Shown: positions 5,886-12,572 of the stretch, in pieces
Layout: every line of letters starts with the position of its first letter
How positions within the stretch are numbered: the first letter of the stretch is position 1
NCBI GenBank assembly: GCA_011391855.1
Contig: JAABPT010000439.1
Span: 1-14,689, forward strand
DNA length: 14,689 bases
Reading direction: 5' to 3'
DNA from: Burkholderiales bacterium
GTDB lineage: Bacteria; Pseudomonadota; Gammaproteobacteria; Burkholderiales; Burkholderiaceae_C
The notes under the pieces: generated by a model
The model's input: the letters and a program-made list of their open reading frames with translations, nothing else
What the model was told of the DNA's origin: nothing
Database searches by the model: none
Made by a program: the position numbers and the translations under genes

Positions 5886-7717
5886 AGGTCGACGCGCAAG
5901 CGGGCCAGGGTCTCGCGCAGCACGTCGTTGGCCGCATCGCGGCCCTTGGCTTCGCGCCAGATGCGGCGCGCTTCGTCGCGCTGATCCAGCGCCCAGAGCA
6001 CCTCGCCAAGGTGGGCGCCGATCTCGGTGTCGGGCCGCGCGGCGTACGCGCGCCGCAGCAGCCGCAACGCCTCTTCGGCGTTGCCGAGCCGGAATTCCAC
6101 CCAGCCCAGGCTGTCGGTGATGAACGGGTCGCCGGGCGACAGCTCCAGCGCGCGCTGGATCAGCACACGGGCCTCGGGCAGGCGCTGGCTGCGGTCGGCC
6201 AGCGAATACCCGAGCGCGTTGTGCGCGTGCGCGTTGTCGGGCTTGAGCTCGATGACTCGGCGCAGCAGCCGTTCCATCTCGTCCAGGCGGTCGATCTTCT
6301 CGGCCATCATGGCCTGTTCGTACAAGAGATCGGTGTCGTCGGCAAAGCGCTCGTTGGCTCGGCCCAGCACGTCGAAAGCCTCGCGCCAATGCTTGACCTC
6401 GCGCAGCACGCTGGCTTCGGCCACGAATTTGGCGCGCTGGTCCTCGACGCTGCGTTCGGGGGCGCGACGGATGAGTTCACGCGCCTGCTCGAGCTGGCCC
6501 TGGCGGGCCAGCATCGAAGCGCGACGGGTCTGCACTTCCAGCGCACGGCGCGGGTCGTCGACCTTGGCCAGCCAGGCCTCGGCGGCCTTGTAGTCGCCAC
6601 GCTGCTCGGCCGACTGCGCCAGCATCAGCCAGGCTTGAACCAGGCCTTGATCCGGGGGGGCGTCGTCGTCGTCGGGCTCCAAGGGCGACACCTCGGCTGT
6701 GGAAGCAGTGGCCGCCGCCGGTGCCGCCGACTGCCGCTGCATCAGCTCCACATAGCGCTCGAGGGCGGCTTCACCTTCCTTCGGACGCTTCAGCTCCAGG
6801 TGCAGGGCGCCCAGCGAAAGATACGGCGGTGCCACCTCGGGCTGCCGCCGGATGGCCTGTTCGAGCTGCGTCACGGCGTCGGCGTAGCGCTGTGCAACGG
6901 TGAGCAAGCGCACATAGCCCAGTCGCAATGCGGGCTCGGCCTGCGGCTGGTCCAGGTACTGAAGAACCATCGCCTCGGCGGCGGGCTTGTCGCGCATCAG
7001 CTCCATGGCCAGCAGGGCCGGGCCAGGCGCCGCGGGGTCCAGCGCCTGTGCCTCCTGCGCCAGCGACCAGGCGCGATCGGCATCGCGGGCCTCGAGCCAG
7101 ACGCGGCCCAGCGCCACACGCGCCGGCACGCGGGTGGCGGCCTCGTCGCGGTAGGGCTTGAGTGCTTCTTCCAGCACCCCGGCCATCTGGCGCGGGTCGC
7201 TGGCGCGTTGCAGAAAGCGCGGCAGTGCCGCGATGAGCCCGGGCCGTTCGGCCGCCGGCGTCTGCACCAGCAAGGCCTGCAGCGGCTCGGCCAGGCCGTC
7301 GTTGTGCTTGAGCAGCAGCAGGATCTGCAACTGCAGCCGCAACGCGTCCAGCGACTCGGGCCGCGCCAGTCGCCATGCGCGGGTGGCGGCCAGGGCTTGT
7401 TCACCGGCCCGGGCCTGCAGGGCGATATCCACGGCACGCCTGAACAGCGTTTCGTCGCGCGTGCGGCGTGCGGCGTCCAGGATCCAGTCGTAGGCGGTGC
7501 CGGCGTTGCCGCTGGTCAGCGCCATCTCGCCGATGATCAACTGGTACAGCAGTTGCCCGTCGAGCGCCGAATTGGCCACCGCGGCGGCGGCCTCGGGCGT
7601 GGCTGCCTGGGCCGCTGCCGGGGGCGCCGTCAGCATGGCAGGCACGGCGAACAGCGCGGCCAGCGCGGGTCGCCAGCGGGCGAACCAACGGTGGAGCCAG
7701 CGGGGGCGAGGGGACAT
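5882..7717 (-). CDS. exported tetratricopeptide-repeat protein
   Basis: A 611-aa TPR scaffold protein, probably periplasmic or outer-membrane associated. Residues 1-36 form a signal peptide with an Arg-rich start, a hydrophobic core ALAALFAVPAMLTA and an AAA|Q cleavage site. The rest is helical repeats, with clear TPR units such as AYDWILDAARRTRDETLFRRA, YLSLGALHLELKRPKEGEAAL, AHNALGYSLADRSQRLPEAR and DSLGWVEFRLGNAEEALRLL. An acidic low-complexity linker (SPLEPDDDDAPPDQG, about residue 350) divides the protein. The ATG at 7717 is preferred because GGAG lies 5 nt upstream and the signal peptide then begins normally; ATG at 7744 would add nine residues. Such a TPR protein regularly precedes lolB-ispE in Burkholderiales, which suggests an envelope role, perhaps in lipoprotein trafficking, but the partner is unknown. 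Confidence 0.9.
   Translation of the reverse strand: MSPRPRWLHRWFARWRPALAALFAVPAMLTAPPAAAQAATPEAAAAVANSALDGQLLYQLIIGEMALTSGNAGTAYDWILDAARRTRDETLFRRAVDIALQARAGEQALAATRAWRLARPESLDALRLQLQILLLLKHNDGLAEPLQALLVQTPAAERPGLIAALPRFLQRASDPRQMAGVLEEALKPYRDEAATRVPARVALGRVWLEARDADRAWSLAQEAQALDPAAPGPALLAMELMRDKPAAEAMVLQYLDQPQAEPALRLGYVRLLTVAQRYADAVTQLEQAIRRQPEVAPPYLSLGALHLELKRPKEGEAALERYVELMQRQSAAPAAATASTAEVSPLEPDDDDAPPDQGLVQAWLMLAQSAEQRGDYKAAEAWLAKVDDPRRALEVQTRRASMLARQGQLEQARELIRRAPERSVEDQRAKFVAEASVLREVKHWREAFDVLGRANERFADDTDLLYEQAMMAEKIDRLDEMERLLRRVIELKPDNAHAHNALGYSLADRSQRLPEARVLIQRALELSPGDPFITDSLGWVEFRLGNAEEALRLLRRAYAARPDTEIGAHLGEVLWALDQRDEARRIWREAKGRDAANDVLRETLARLRVDL
6653..6675. repeat. G7 tract plus CGT triplet run inside the TPR gene
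   Basis: A run of seven G (6654-6660) is followed by four CGT triplets. On the coding strand it encodes the Asp-rich linker DDDDAPP of the TPR protein. Such tracts are prone to slippage; here the frame is intact. Confidence 0.6.
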
Positions 7718-7734
7718 CGGGACTCCGGAACGGG

Positions 7735-7749
7735 CGAAAATCATTCTCA
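7735..7749. promoter_or_regulatory. Fur-box-like sequence in the divergent TPR/mutM gap
   Basis: On the minus strand, TGAGAATGATTTTCG matches the 7-1-7 Fur consensus TGATAATnATTATCA at 11 of 14 defined positions. It lies in the 43-bp gap between the TPR gene start (7717) and the mutM start (7761), where bound Fur would cover the promoter region of both genes. This is a single-site resemblance only. Confidence 0.35.
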
Positions 7750-7755
7750 CATAAT
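7750..7755 (+). promoter_or_regulatory. candidate -10 element for mutM
   Basis: CATAAT matches TATAAT at five of six positions and ends 5 nt before the mutM ATG. The region at the -35 distance is not a good match. Initiation would fall at or next to the start codon, giving a leaderless mutM mRNA; no Shine-Dalgarno precedes mutM. The complementary strand carries CATTAT, which could serve the divergent TPR gene. Confidence 0.3.
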
Positions 7756-7760
7756 GACCC

Positions 7761-8603
7761 ATGCCCGAACTCCCTGAGGTCGAGGTGACAAGGCGGGGCA
7801 TTGCGGCACCCTTGCGCGGTGCCCGCGTGCTGGCCGCCCGCCCGGGCAAACCGCTGCGCTGGCCGCTGGGCTGCGCCGCCGAGTCGCTGGCCGGCCGCAC
7901 CGTGGGCGACGTGGCGCGGCGCGGCAAGTACCTCTGGCTGCCGCTGCAGGCGGCGACTGCCGGGCCAGGTGCCGCCAGCGGTGGCCTGTTGATGCACCTG
8001 GGCATGTCGGGGTCGCTGGCCCTGCTGCAGGAAGCGCCCGCACCAGGGCCGCACGACCACTTCGACCTCGTCACCGACCGCGGCACGCTGCGCCTGAACG
8101 ACCCGCGGCGATTCGGCGCCGTGGTCTGGTCGGACTCGCTGCACGACGCGCCGGCCGCCACGCTGCTGCAGCGCCTGGGCGCCGAGCCCTTCGACCCCGC
8201 GTTCACGCCGCTGGCCTTCCACGCCGCGCTGCAGCGCCGCCACTCGCCGGTGAAGGCGGTGCTGCTGGCCGGCGACGTGGTCGTGGGTGCCGGCAACATC
8301 TACGCCTGCGAGGCGCTGTTCCAGGCCGGCATCCACCCTGCGCTGCGCGCCGACCGCATCAGCCGCCCACGTGCCGCGCGCCTGCTGGCGGCTTTGCGCG
8401 GCACGCTGGCGCGCGCGCTGGAGCTGGGCGGTTCGACGCTGCGCGACTTCACCGACGCCCATGGCGTGAGCGGCGAATTCCAGGCCGAGGCCGCCGTCTA
8501 CGGCCGCGCTGGGCTGGCCTGTCGCGCCTGCGGCGGCAGCGTGCGGCGCGTCGTGCAGGCGCAGCGTTCCACCTACTTCTGCCCGACTTGTCAGCGCCGG
8601 TAA
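7761..8603 (+). CDS. mutM: formamidopyrimidine-DNA glycosylase (Fpg/MutM)
   Basis: MutM excises 8-oxoguanine and formamidopyrimidines paired with C and nicks the DNA by beta,delta-elimination. The 280-aa product begins PELPEVEVTRRG, giving the catalytic Pro2 and Glu3 after Met removal. RRGKYLWL holds K56 (E. coli K57). LLMHLGMSGSL, LRLNDPRRFG (110-119), the helix-two-turn-helix VVVGAGNIYACEALFQAGIHP (173-193) and a C-terminal zinc finger C254-x2-C257...C274-x2-C277, with QR (268-269) just before the second pair, are all intact. A few extra residues (ATAGPGAASG, about 65-74) lengthen one loop. mutM starts 43 bp from the divergent TPR gene. With mutY 2.1 kb downstream on the same strand, it forms the GO repair pair. 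Confidence 0.98.
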   Translation: MPELPEVEVTRRGIAAPLRGARVLAARPGKPLRWPLGCAAESLAGRTVGDVARRGKYLWLPLQAATAGPGAASGGLLMHLGMSGSLALLQEAPAPGPHDHFDLVTDRGTLRLNDPRRFGAVVWSDSLHDAPAATLLQRLGAEPFDPAFTPLAFHAALQRRHSPVKAVLLAGDVVVGAGNIYACEALFQAGIHPALRADRISRPRAARLLAALRGTLARALELGGSTLRDFTDAHGVSGEFQAEAAVYGRAGLACRACGGSVRRVVQAQRSTYFCPTCQRR

Positions 8604-8650
8604 CTCCGGTAACGGCCGCACCAGGCGTGACATCCGTGCCGCCGAAACCG

Positions 8651-8670
8651 CGGCCTGCGGGGGCAGGCCG
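8651..8670. terminator. GC-rich hairpin after mutM, possible terminator
   Basis: CGGCCTGC (8651-8658) pairs perfectly with GCAGGCCG (8663-8670) around a GGGG loop, 47 nt after the mutM stop. The following GCTTGGGTTGCTG is only moderately T-rich, so it may terminate weakly or not at all. Confidence 0.4.
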
Positions 8671-8672
8671 GC

Positions 8673-8701
8673 TTGGGTTGCTGCAGGCCCTGCGCTAGCA
8701 T
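8673..8701 (+). promoter_or_regulatory. candidate promoter for the dynamin-like gene
   Basis: TTGGGT (8673-8678) and TAGCAT (8696-8701) are spaced by 17 bp and lie just after the mutM hairpin. They match the sigma-70 hexamers at three and four of six positions. Predicted initiation near 8708 gives a leader of about 40 nt. The element GCTAGCATGCCGCC resembles GCTACACTGCCGCC before coaD. Confidence 0.35.
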
Positions 8702-8748
8702 GCCGCCAGCACCATGACATCACCCTCTCGCCGCGCCCAGCGTCGCCC

Positions 8749-10722
8749 ATGAACAGCCTCATTGCCCACAGCCTGGACGCGCTGGCCGCCTGGCGCGCCG
8801 GCGTGGAAGCGCGGGTCGGCCCGCTGGCGCGGGAGTTGGCCGAACAGGACCTGCTGGACGACCGCTGTGGTGCTGCGCTGGAGGCTTTGCGCGAGCGGCT
8901 GGCCTCCGACAAGCTGGTGCTGGCCTTCGTGGCCGAGTTCTCGCGCGGCAAGTCGGAACTGATCAACGCCATCTTCTTTGCCGACGCCGGCCGCCGCGTG
9001 CTGCCGGCCACCCCCGGCCGCACCACCATGTGCCCGGTGGAACTGCGCTTCGACGCCACGGTGCCGCCGCGCCTGGCGCTGCTGCCGATCGAGACCCGCT
9101 CGCGCGGTTTGTCGCTGGCCGAACTGCGCTCGCGCGAGGAGCATTGGCAGCAGGTGCCGCTCGACCCGACCCAGCCGCAGACGCTGGTGCAGGCATTGGC
9201 AGCGGTGACGCACACCCAGCGCGTGAGCGTGCAGCAGGCCGCCGCGCTGGGCCTGTGGAGCGAGGCCCAGCCCGAGGACAACCCGCCGCTGCTGCCCGAC
9301 TGCAGCGTGGAGGTGCCGGCCTGGCGCAATGCGCTCGTCAACTACCCGCATCCGCTGCTGGAGCGCGGGCTGGTGGTGATCGACACGCCGGGCCTGAATG
9401 CCATCGGTGCCGAGCCCGAGCTCACGCTGGGCCTGCTGCCCTCTGCCCATGCCGTGGTTTTCGTGCTGGCGGCCGACACCGGGGTGACGCGCTCAGACCT
9501 GGCCATCTGGCGCGAGCACCTGGGGCAGGCCAGCCTGGAGCGCTTCGTCGTGCTCAACAAGATCGACACGCTGGTCGACCCGCTGGCTTCCGCGGCCGAG
9601 GTGCAGGCGCAGATCGAGCAACAGCGCCAGCAAGCGGCGACCACGCTGCAGATCCCTTCGCGGCGCGTCTTTGCCCTGTCGGCGCGCGACGCGCTGGCGG
9701 CGCGTGTCGACGGTGATGCGCGAGCGCTCGAAACCAGCCGCCTGCCGCCGCTGGAGCAGGCGCTGGCCACCGAATTGCTGCCGCACCGGCGCGAGATGCT
9801 GCTGCATTCCGCGGTGGCGGTGCTGGAGCAGTTGCGCGCGTCGGCCACCGGCCGCCTGGCCGACCGCCGGCGCCAGCACGCCGAACAGTTGCTGGAACTG
9901 CGTGGCTTGCGCGGCAAGAGCAGCACCAAGACGCGCCTGCTGGCCGAGCGTGTCGACGCCGAGGCGGCCGATTTCGAGCGCTGCACCGGCCGCCTGACGG
10001 CGCTGCGCGCGGTGCAGATGCGGCTGCAGCACACGGCGCTGGCGGCGCTGTCCAGCGAGGCCTTGCGCACCGAGCTGGCGGCCATGAAGTCGGCGATGGC
10101 GTCGCGCCCGTTCAATCTGGGCGGCCGCGCCGCCTTCGAAGCCTTGATCGGCCGCCTGCACCAGGCGCTGGCCAGTGCCGGCGCGCAGGCCGAAGAGCTG
10201 CGGCAGATGCTGCAGGCCAGCTTCGACCAGCTCAACACCGAATTCGGCTATGTCCTGGTGCTCACGCCCGTGCCGCCGTTGCTGCCATTCCAGGCGGAGC
10301 TGGACATGATCGCGAAGAACTACGGGCGCTACCTGGGCCTGAGCCAGGCCTGGCGCATGGCGGCGCCGGGATTTGCCGAACAGTTCCGGCGTTTGCTGCT
10401 GTCCAAGCTGCGTGTCGTGTTCGAGAACGCCGCGGGTGAACTGGAACAGTGGAGCAAGGCCGCCAGCAGCCAGCTGGAGGTGCAGTTGCGCGAGCGCCGC
10501 CGCGCCTTTGCACGCCGGCGCGAGACGCTGCAGCGCGTGCAGTCGGCCGCTGGCGAGCTGGAGCAGCGCATCGCCGAGGTGCAGGCGCAGGAGGAGCATC
10601 TGCACCGGGTTCAGTCCCACATCGAGACCCTGGCCGACGACGCGCTGGCCGCCGCACGCCGGTCCACCGCCGGGCCTGCTGCGTCGCGCCACGACCTGCA
10701 CCTGCAGCGGGACGCCGCTTGA
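8749..10722 (+). CDS. dynamin-family GTPase
   Basis: A 657-aa large GTPase of the bacterial dynamin-like group. GTP-binding motifs: G1 as AEFSRGKS (62-69, Ala in place of the usual first Gly, and GKSE instead of GKST), G2 in GRTTMCP (90-96), G3 DTPG (212-215, VVIDTPGLNAIG) and G4 NKID (270-273). After the GTPase domain come long helical segments, a hydrophobic stretch FGYVLVLTPVPPLLPF (499-514) that could touch membrane as the paddle does in other dynamins, and a C-terminal coiled coil (about 555-640). No signal peptide or clear transmembrane helix is seen, so a cytosolic, membrane-associated protein is likely. The ATG at 8749 lacks a good Shine-Dalgarno. The stop overlaps a possible mutY TTG start. 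The substrate process is unknown; membrane remodelling is inferred from family only. Confidence 0.9.
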   Translation: MNSLIAHSLDALAAWRAGVEARVGPLARELAEQDLLDDRCGAALEALRERLASDKLVLAFVAEFSRGKSELINAIFFADAGRRVLPATPGRTTMCPVELRFDATVPPRLALLPIETRSRGLSLAELRSREEHWQQVPLDPTQPQTLVQALAAVTHTQRVSVQQAAALGLWSEAQPEDNPPLLPDCSVEVPAWRNALVNYPHPLLERGLVVIDTPGLNAIGAEPELTLGLLPSAHAVVFVLAADTGVTRSDLAIWREHLGQASLERFVVLNKIDTLVDPLASAAEVQAQIEQQRQQAATTLQIPSRRVFALSARDALAARVDGDARALETSRLPPLEQALATELLPHRREMLLHSAVAVLEQLRASATGRLADRRRQHAEQLLELRGLRGKSSTKTRLLAERVDAEAADFERCTGRLTALRAVQMRLQHTALAALSSEALRTELAAMKSAMASRPFNLGGRAAFEALIGRLHQALASAGAQAEELRQMLQASFDQLNTEFGYVLVLTPVPPLLPFQAELDMIAKNYGRYLGLSQAWRMAAPGFAEQFRRLLLSKLRVVFENAAGELEQWSKAASSQLEVQLRERRRAFARRRETLQRVQSAAGELEQRIAEVQAQEEHLHRVQSHIETLADDALAAARRSTAGPAASRHDLHLQRDAA

Positions 10723-11834
10723 CCGGGCGGCGGCCGGCGGCGCGCGCCGAGGCGGCTGCGCAGGGTGTGCCTGGGGGTGGCGGTTCCGTCGCGCTGGCCG
10801 AGCGCGTCGTGCGCTGGCAGCGCCGCCACGGCCGCCACGGCCTGCCCTGGCAGGGCACGCGCGACCCCTACCGCGTGTGGCTGTCCGAGGTGATGCTCCA
10901 GCAGACGCAGGTGAGCACCGTGCTCGACTACTACCCGCGCTTCCTGGCGCGTTTTCCCACCGTGCAGGCGCTGGCCGCGGCGCCGCTGGACGACGTGCTG
11001 GCGCTGTGGAGCGGCCTGGGTTACTACAGCCGCGCGCGGTACCTGCACCAGTGCGCGCAGCAGGTGGTGGGTTTGCACGGCGGGGCCTTCCCGGGCAGCA
11101 GCCAGACGCTGGCCACCTTGCCCGGCATCGGACGCTCCACGGCCGCGGCGGTCGCGGCTTTCTGCTTCGGCGAGCGCGCGGCCATCCTCGACGGCAATGT
11201 GAAGCGCGTGCTGACCCGCGTGCTGGGATTCAGCGGCGACCTGGCGCTGGCGGCCGAGGAAAAGCGCCTGTGGGCCGCCGCCGAGGGGATGTTGCCGGCG
11301 CGTGCCGTGGACGTCTATACGCAAGGCCTCATGGACCTGGGCGCCACGGTGTGCCTGGCGCGCAACCCGGGCTGCGTGCGCTGCCCGCTGGCCGCCGACT
11401 GCGTGGCGCGCCGCGCCGGCACGCCCGAGCGCTACCCGGTGAAGACGCGCAAGCTCAAGCGCGGCCGGCGCGAACACGCTTTGCTGTGGTTGCAGCATCG
11501 CGGCCGCTGGTGGCTGGTGCAGCGGCCGCCGCGCGGCGTGTGGGCGGGACTGTGGACGCTGCCTGAATTTGCGTCGAAGGACGCGCTCGCGCAGGCCGCT
11601 GCCGGCTGGGCCGGGCAGGGGCGCTGGCTGCCCGTGATCGAACATGCGCTGACCCACTTCGACTGGACGCTGCACCCGCTGGCCTGGGAATGGCCGGCGC
11701 GGTCGAAGGCCTTGCCCGATCTGCCAGACCTGCCCGCGGGCCGCTGGGCTGCACCCGAAGACGCGCTGGCCCTGGGCCTGCCGGCCCCCGTGCGCCGGCT
11801 GCTGGAAGCCGCAGCGGGAGCGGCAGCAGGTTGA
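10719..11834 (+). CDS. mutY: A/G-specific adenine DNA glycosylase MutY
   Basis: MutY removes adenine mispaired with 8-oxoguanine, completing the GO system begun by MutM. Numbering from TTG at 10719 (371 aa): LPWQGTRDPYRVWLSEVMLQQTQV contains the catalytic-type E57, the helix-hairpin-helix is LPGIGRSTAAAVAAF (134-148), the catalytic Asp is D158 in LDGNVKRVL, and the [4Fe-4S] ligands are C212-x6-C219-x2-C222-x5-C228. A Nudix-like C-terminal domain (LVQRPPRGVWAGLWTLPEF) would recognise 8-oxoG. The start is uncertain. TTG at 10719 overlaps the dynamin stop (TTGA) with GGA 6 nt upstream; GTG at 10767 gives 355 aa, closer to the usual ~350, but has a poorer ribosome site. It ends facing the LON-domain gene. 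Confidence 0.95.
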   Translation: MTGRRPAARAEAAAQGVPGGGGSVALAERVVRWQRRHGRHGLPWQGTRDPYRVWLSEVMLQQTQVSTVLDYYPRFLARFPTVQALAAAPLDDVLALWSGLGYYSRARYLHQCAQQVVGLHGGAFPGSSQTLATLPGIGRSTAAAVAAFCFGERAAILDGNVKRVLTRVLGFSGDLALAAEEKRLWAAAEGMLPARAVDVYTQGLMDLGATVCLARNPGCVRCPLAADCVARRAGTPERYPVKTRKLKRGRREHALLWLQHRGRWWLVQRPPRGVWAGLWTLPEFASKDALAQAAAGWAGQGRWLPVIEHALTHFDWTLHPLAWEWPARSKALPDLPDLPAGRWAAPEDALALGLPAPVRRLLEAAAGAAAG

Positions 11835-11840
11835 AGCCGG

Positions 11841-11872
11841 CCGTGCGGCCGTGCGCCCGTGCGCCCGTGCGC
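11841..11872. repeat. 8-bp tandem repeat between mutY and the LON-domain gene
   Basis: Four head-to-tail copies of CCGTGCGC (the first copy ends in G) fill most of the 43-bp gap between two convergent genes. There is no open frame or clear terminator here. It looks like a small slippage-made minisatellite. Confidence 0.8.
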
Positions 11873-11877
11873 CGGTG

Positions 11878-12513
11878 TCAGGTGACGATGACCTTCTTGT
11901 CGCGCAGGAAGCCGTCCACCAGCGACAGGCGGATCACTGGGTCGTCCAGCGCCATCAGCTTTTGCTTGGCGGCCAGCGAAACCGGCAGCAGTTCGCACCA
12001 GCGGTTGGCCACCCAGCCCGCGTCGTCGAGCCGGTAGGGTGGCGCGAAGGGCGTCTTGTCCTGCGACTGCAGCTTGCGAATGGCTTCGGCCAGGGCGTCC
12101 ACCGTGTGCTGAACGGCCGGGCCGGGCAGCCGCGCCGGGTCCGCTTCGATCAATTCGCAGCGGGCCTGCCACAGGCCGCTGTCACGCTGCGTGGCCGCGC
12201 CAGCCAGCCTGAAACGCTGGCCGCCCAGGCAACGCAGGTGCAGGATGCCGGGCTGTTCGGCGTCGACCTCGTCGATATGCGCCAGCACACCCACCTCTTC
12301 CAGTTCCACCGGCAGCTTGCCACGCCCGGCCTCGGCGCCCTGGCGCAGGCAGATCACGCCGAACGGCTGGCCGTTGCGCAGGCATTCGGAGACGAGATCC
12401 AGGTAGCGCGTCTCGAAAATCTTCAAGCCCAGGATCGCACCCGGAAAGAGCACCGTCTGCAGCGGGAAGAGCGGCAGCGGGTCGGGCAGTGGGCCGGTGG
12501 AGGTGGGGCTCAT
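11878..12513 (-). CDS. LON substrate-binding (N-terminal) domain protein
   Basis: A 211-aa stand-alone relative of the N-terminal substrate-recognition domain of Lon protease, with no ATPase or Ser/Lys protease part. The domain opens PLPLFPLQTVLFPGAILGL then KIFETRYLDLVSECL, followed by PFGVICLRQG and EEVGVLAHIDEVD, which is the standard LON-domain order. A helical C-terminal half ends SLVDGFLRDKKVIVT. Such proteins are common in proteobacteria and their role is not settled; binding of unfolded protein is a guess from the domain. ATG at 12513 was chosen (MSPTSTGPLPD); TTG at 12537 would add eight residues encoded in a repeat array. Neither start has a visible Shine-Dalgarno. It follows rapZ after 59 bp and may share its transcript. 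Confidence 0.88.
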   Translation of the reverse strand: MSPTSTGPLPDPLPLFPLQTVLFPGAILGLKIFETRYLDLVSECLRNGQPFGVICLRQGAEAGRGKLPVELEEVGVLAHIDEVDAEQPGILHLRCLGGQRFRLAGAATQRDSGLWQARCELIEADPARLPGPAVQHTVDALAEAIRKLQSQDKTPFAPPYRLDDAGWVANRWCELLPVSLAAKQKLMALDDPVIRLSLVDGFLRDKKVIVT

Positions 12514-12519
12514 CGGGGC

Positions 12520-12571
12520 GTCGAATCGTGGCGTCAAATCGGCGTGTCAAATCAGCGTGTCAAGGCGACAC
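12520..12571. repeat. imperfect 13-bp tandem repeat upstream of the LON-domain gene
   Basis: Four adjacent 13-bp units begin at 12520, 12533, 12546 and 12559. The cores are GTCGAATC, GTCAAATC, GTCAAATC and GTCAAGGC (GATTTGAC on the minus strand). Units two and three differ at one base; units one and four are more degenerate. They fill nearly all of the rapZ-LON gap, where a leader or operator would lie. Confidence 0.7.
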
Positions 12572-12572
12572 A

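Noticed and set aside
6011..7777. 588-aa open frame on the plus strand opposite the TPR gene
   Set aside because: Long antisense frames are expected at this GC content. The product is a Gln/Leu/His/Gly-rich string with no recognisable domain, and the opposite strand holds clear TPR units and a signal peptide.
7401..9341. 646-aa open frame on the minus strand across mutM and the dynamin gene
   Set aside because: It spans two well-supported genes antisense, has no motif or ribosome site, and its composition is that of a codon-position shadow.
11835..11877. CRISPR-like array
   Set aside because: The 8-bp units are directly adjacent with no spacers; it is a simple tandem repeat.
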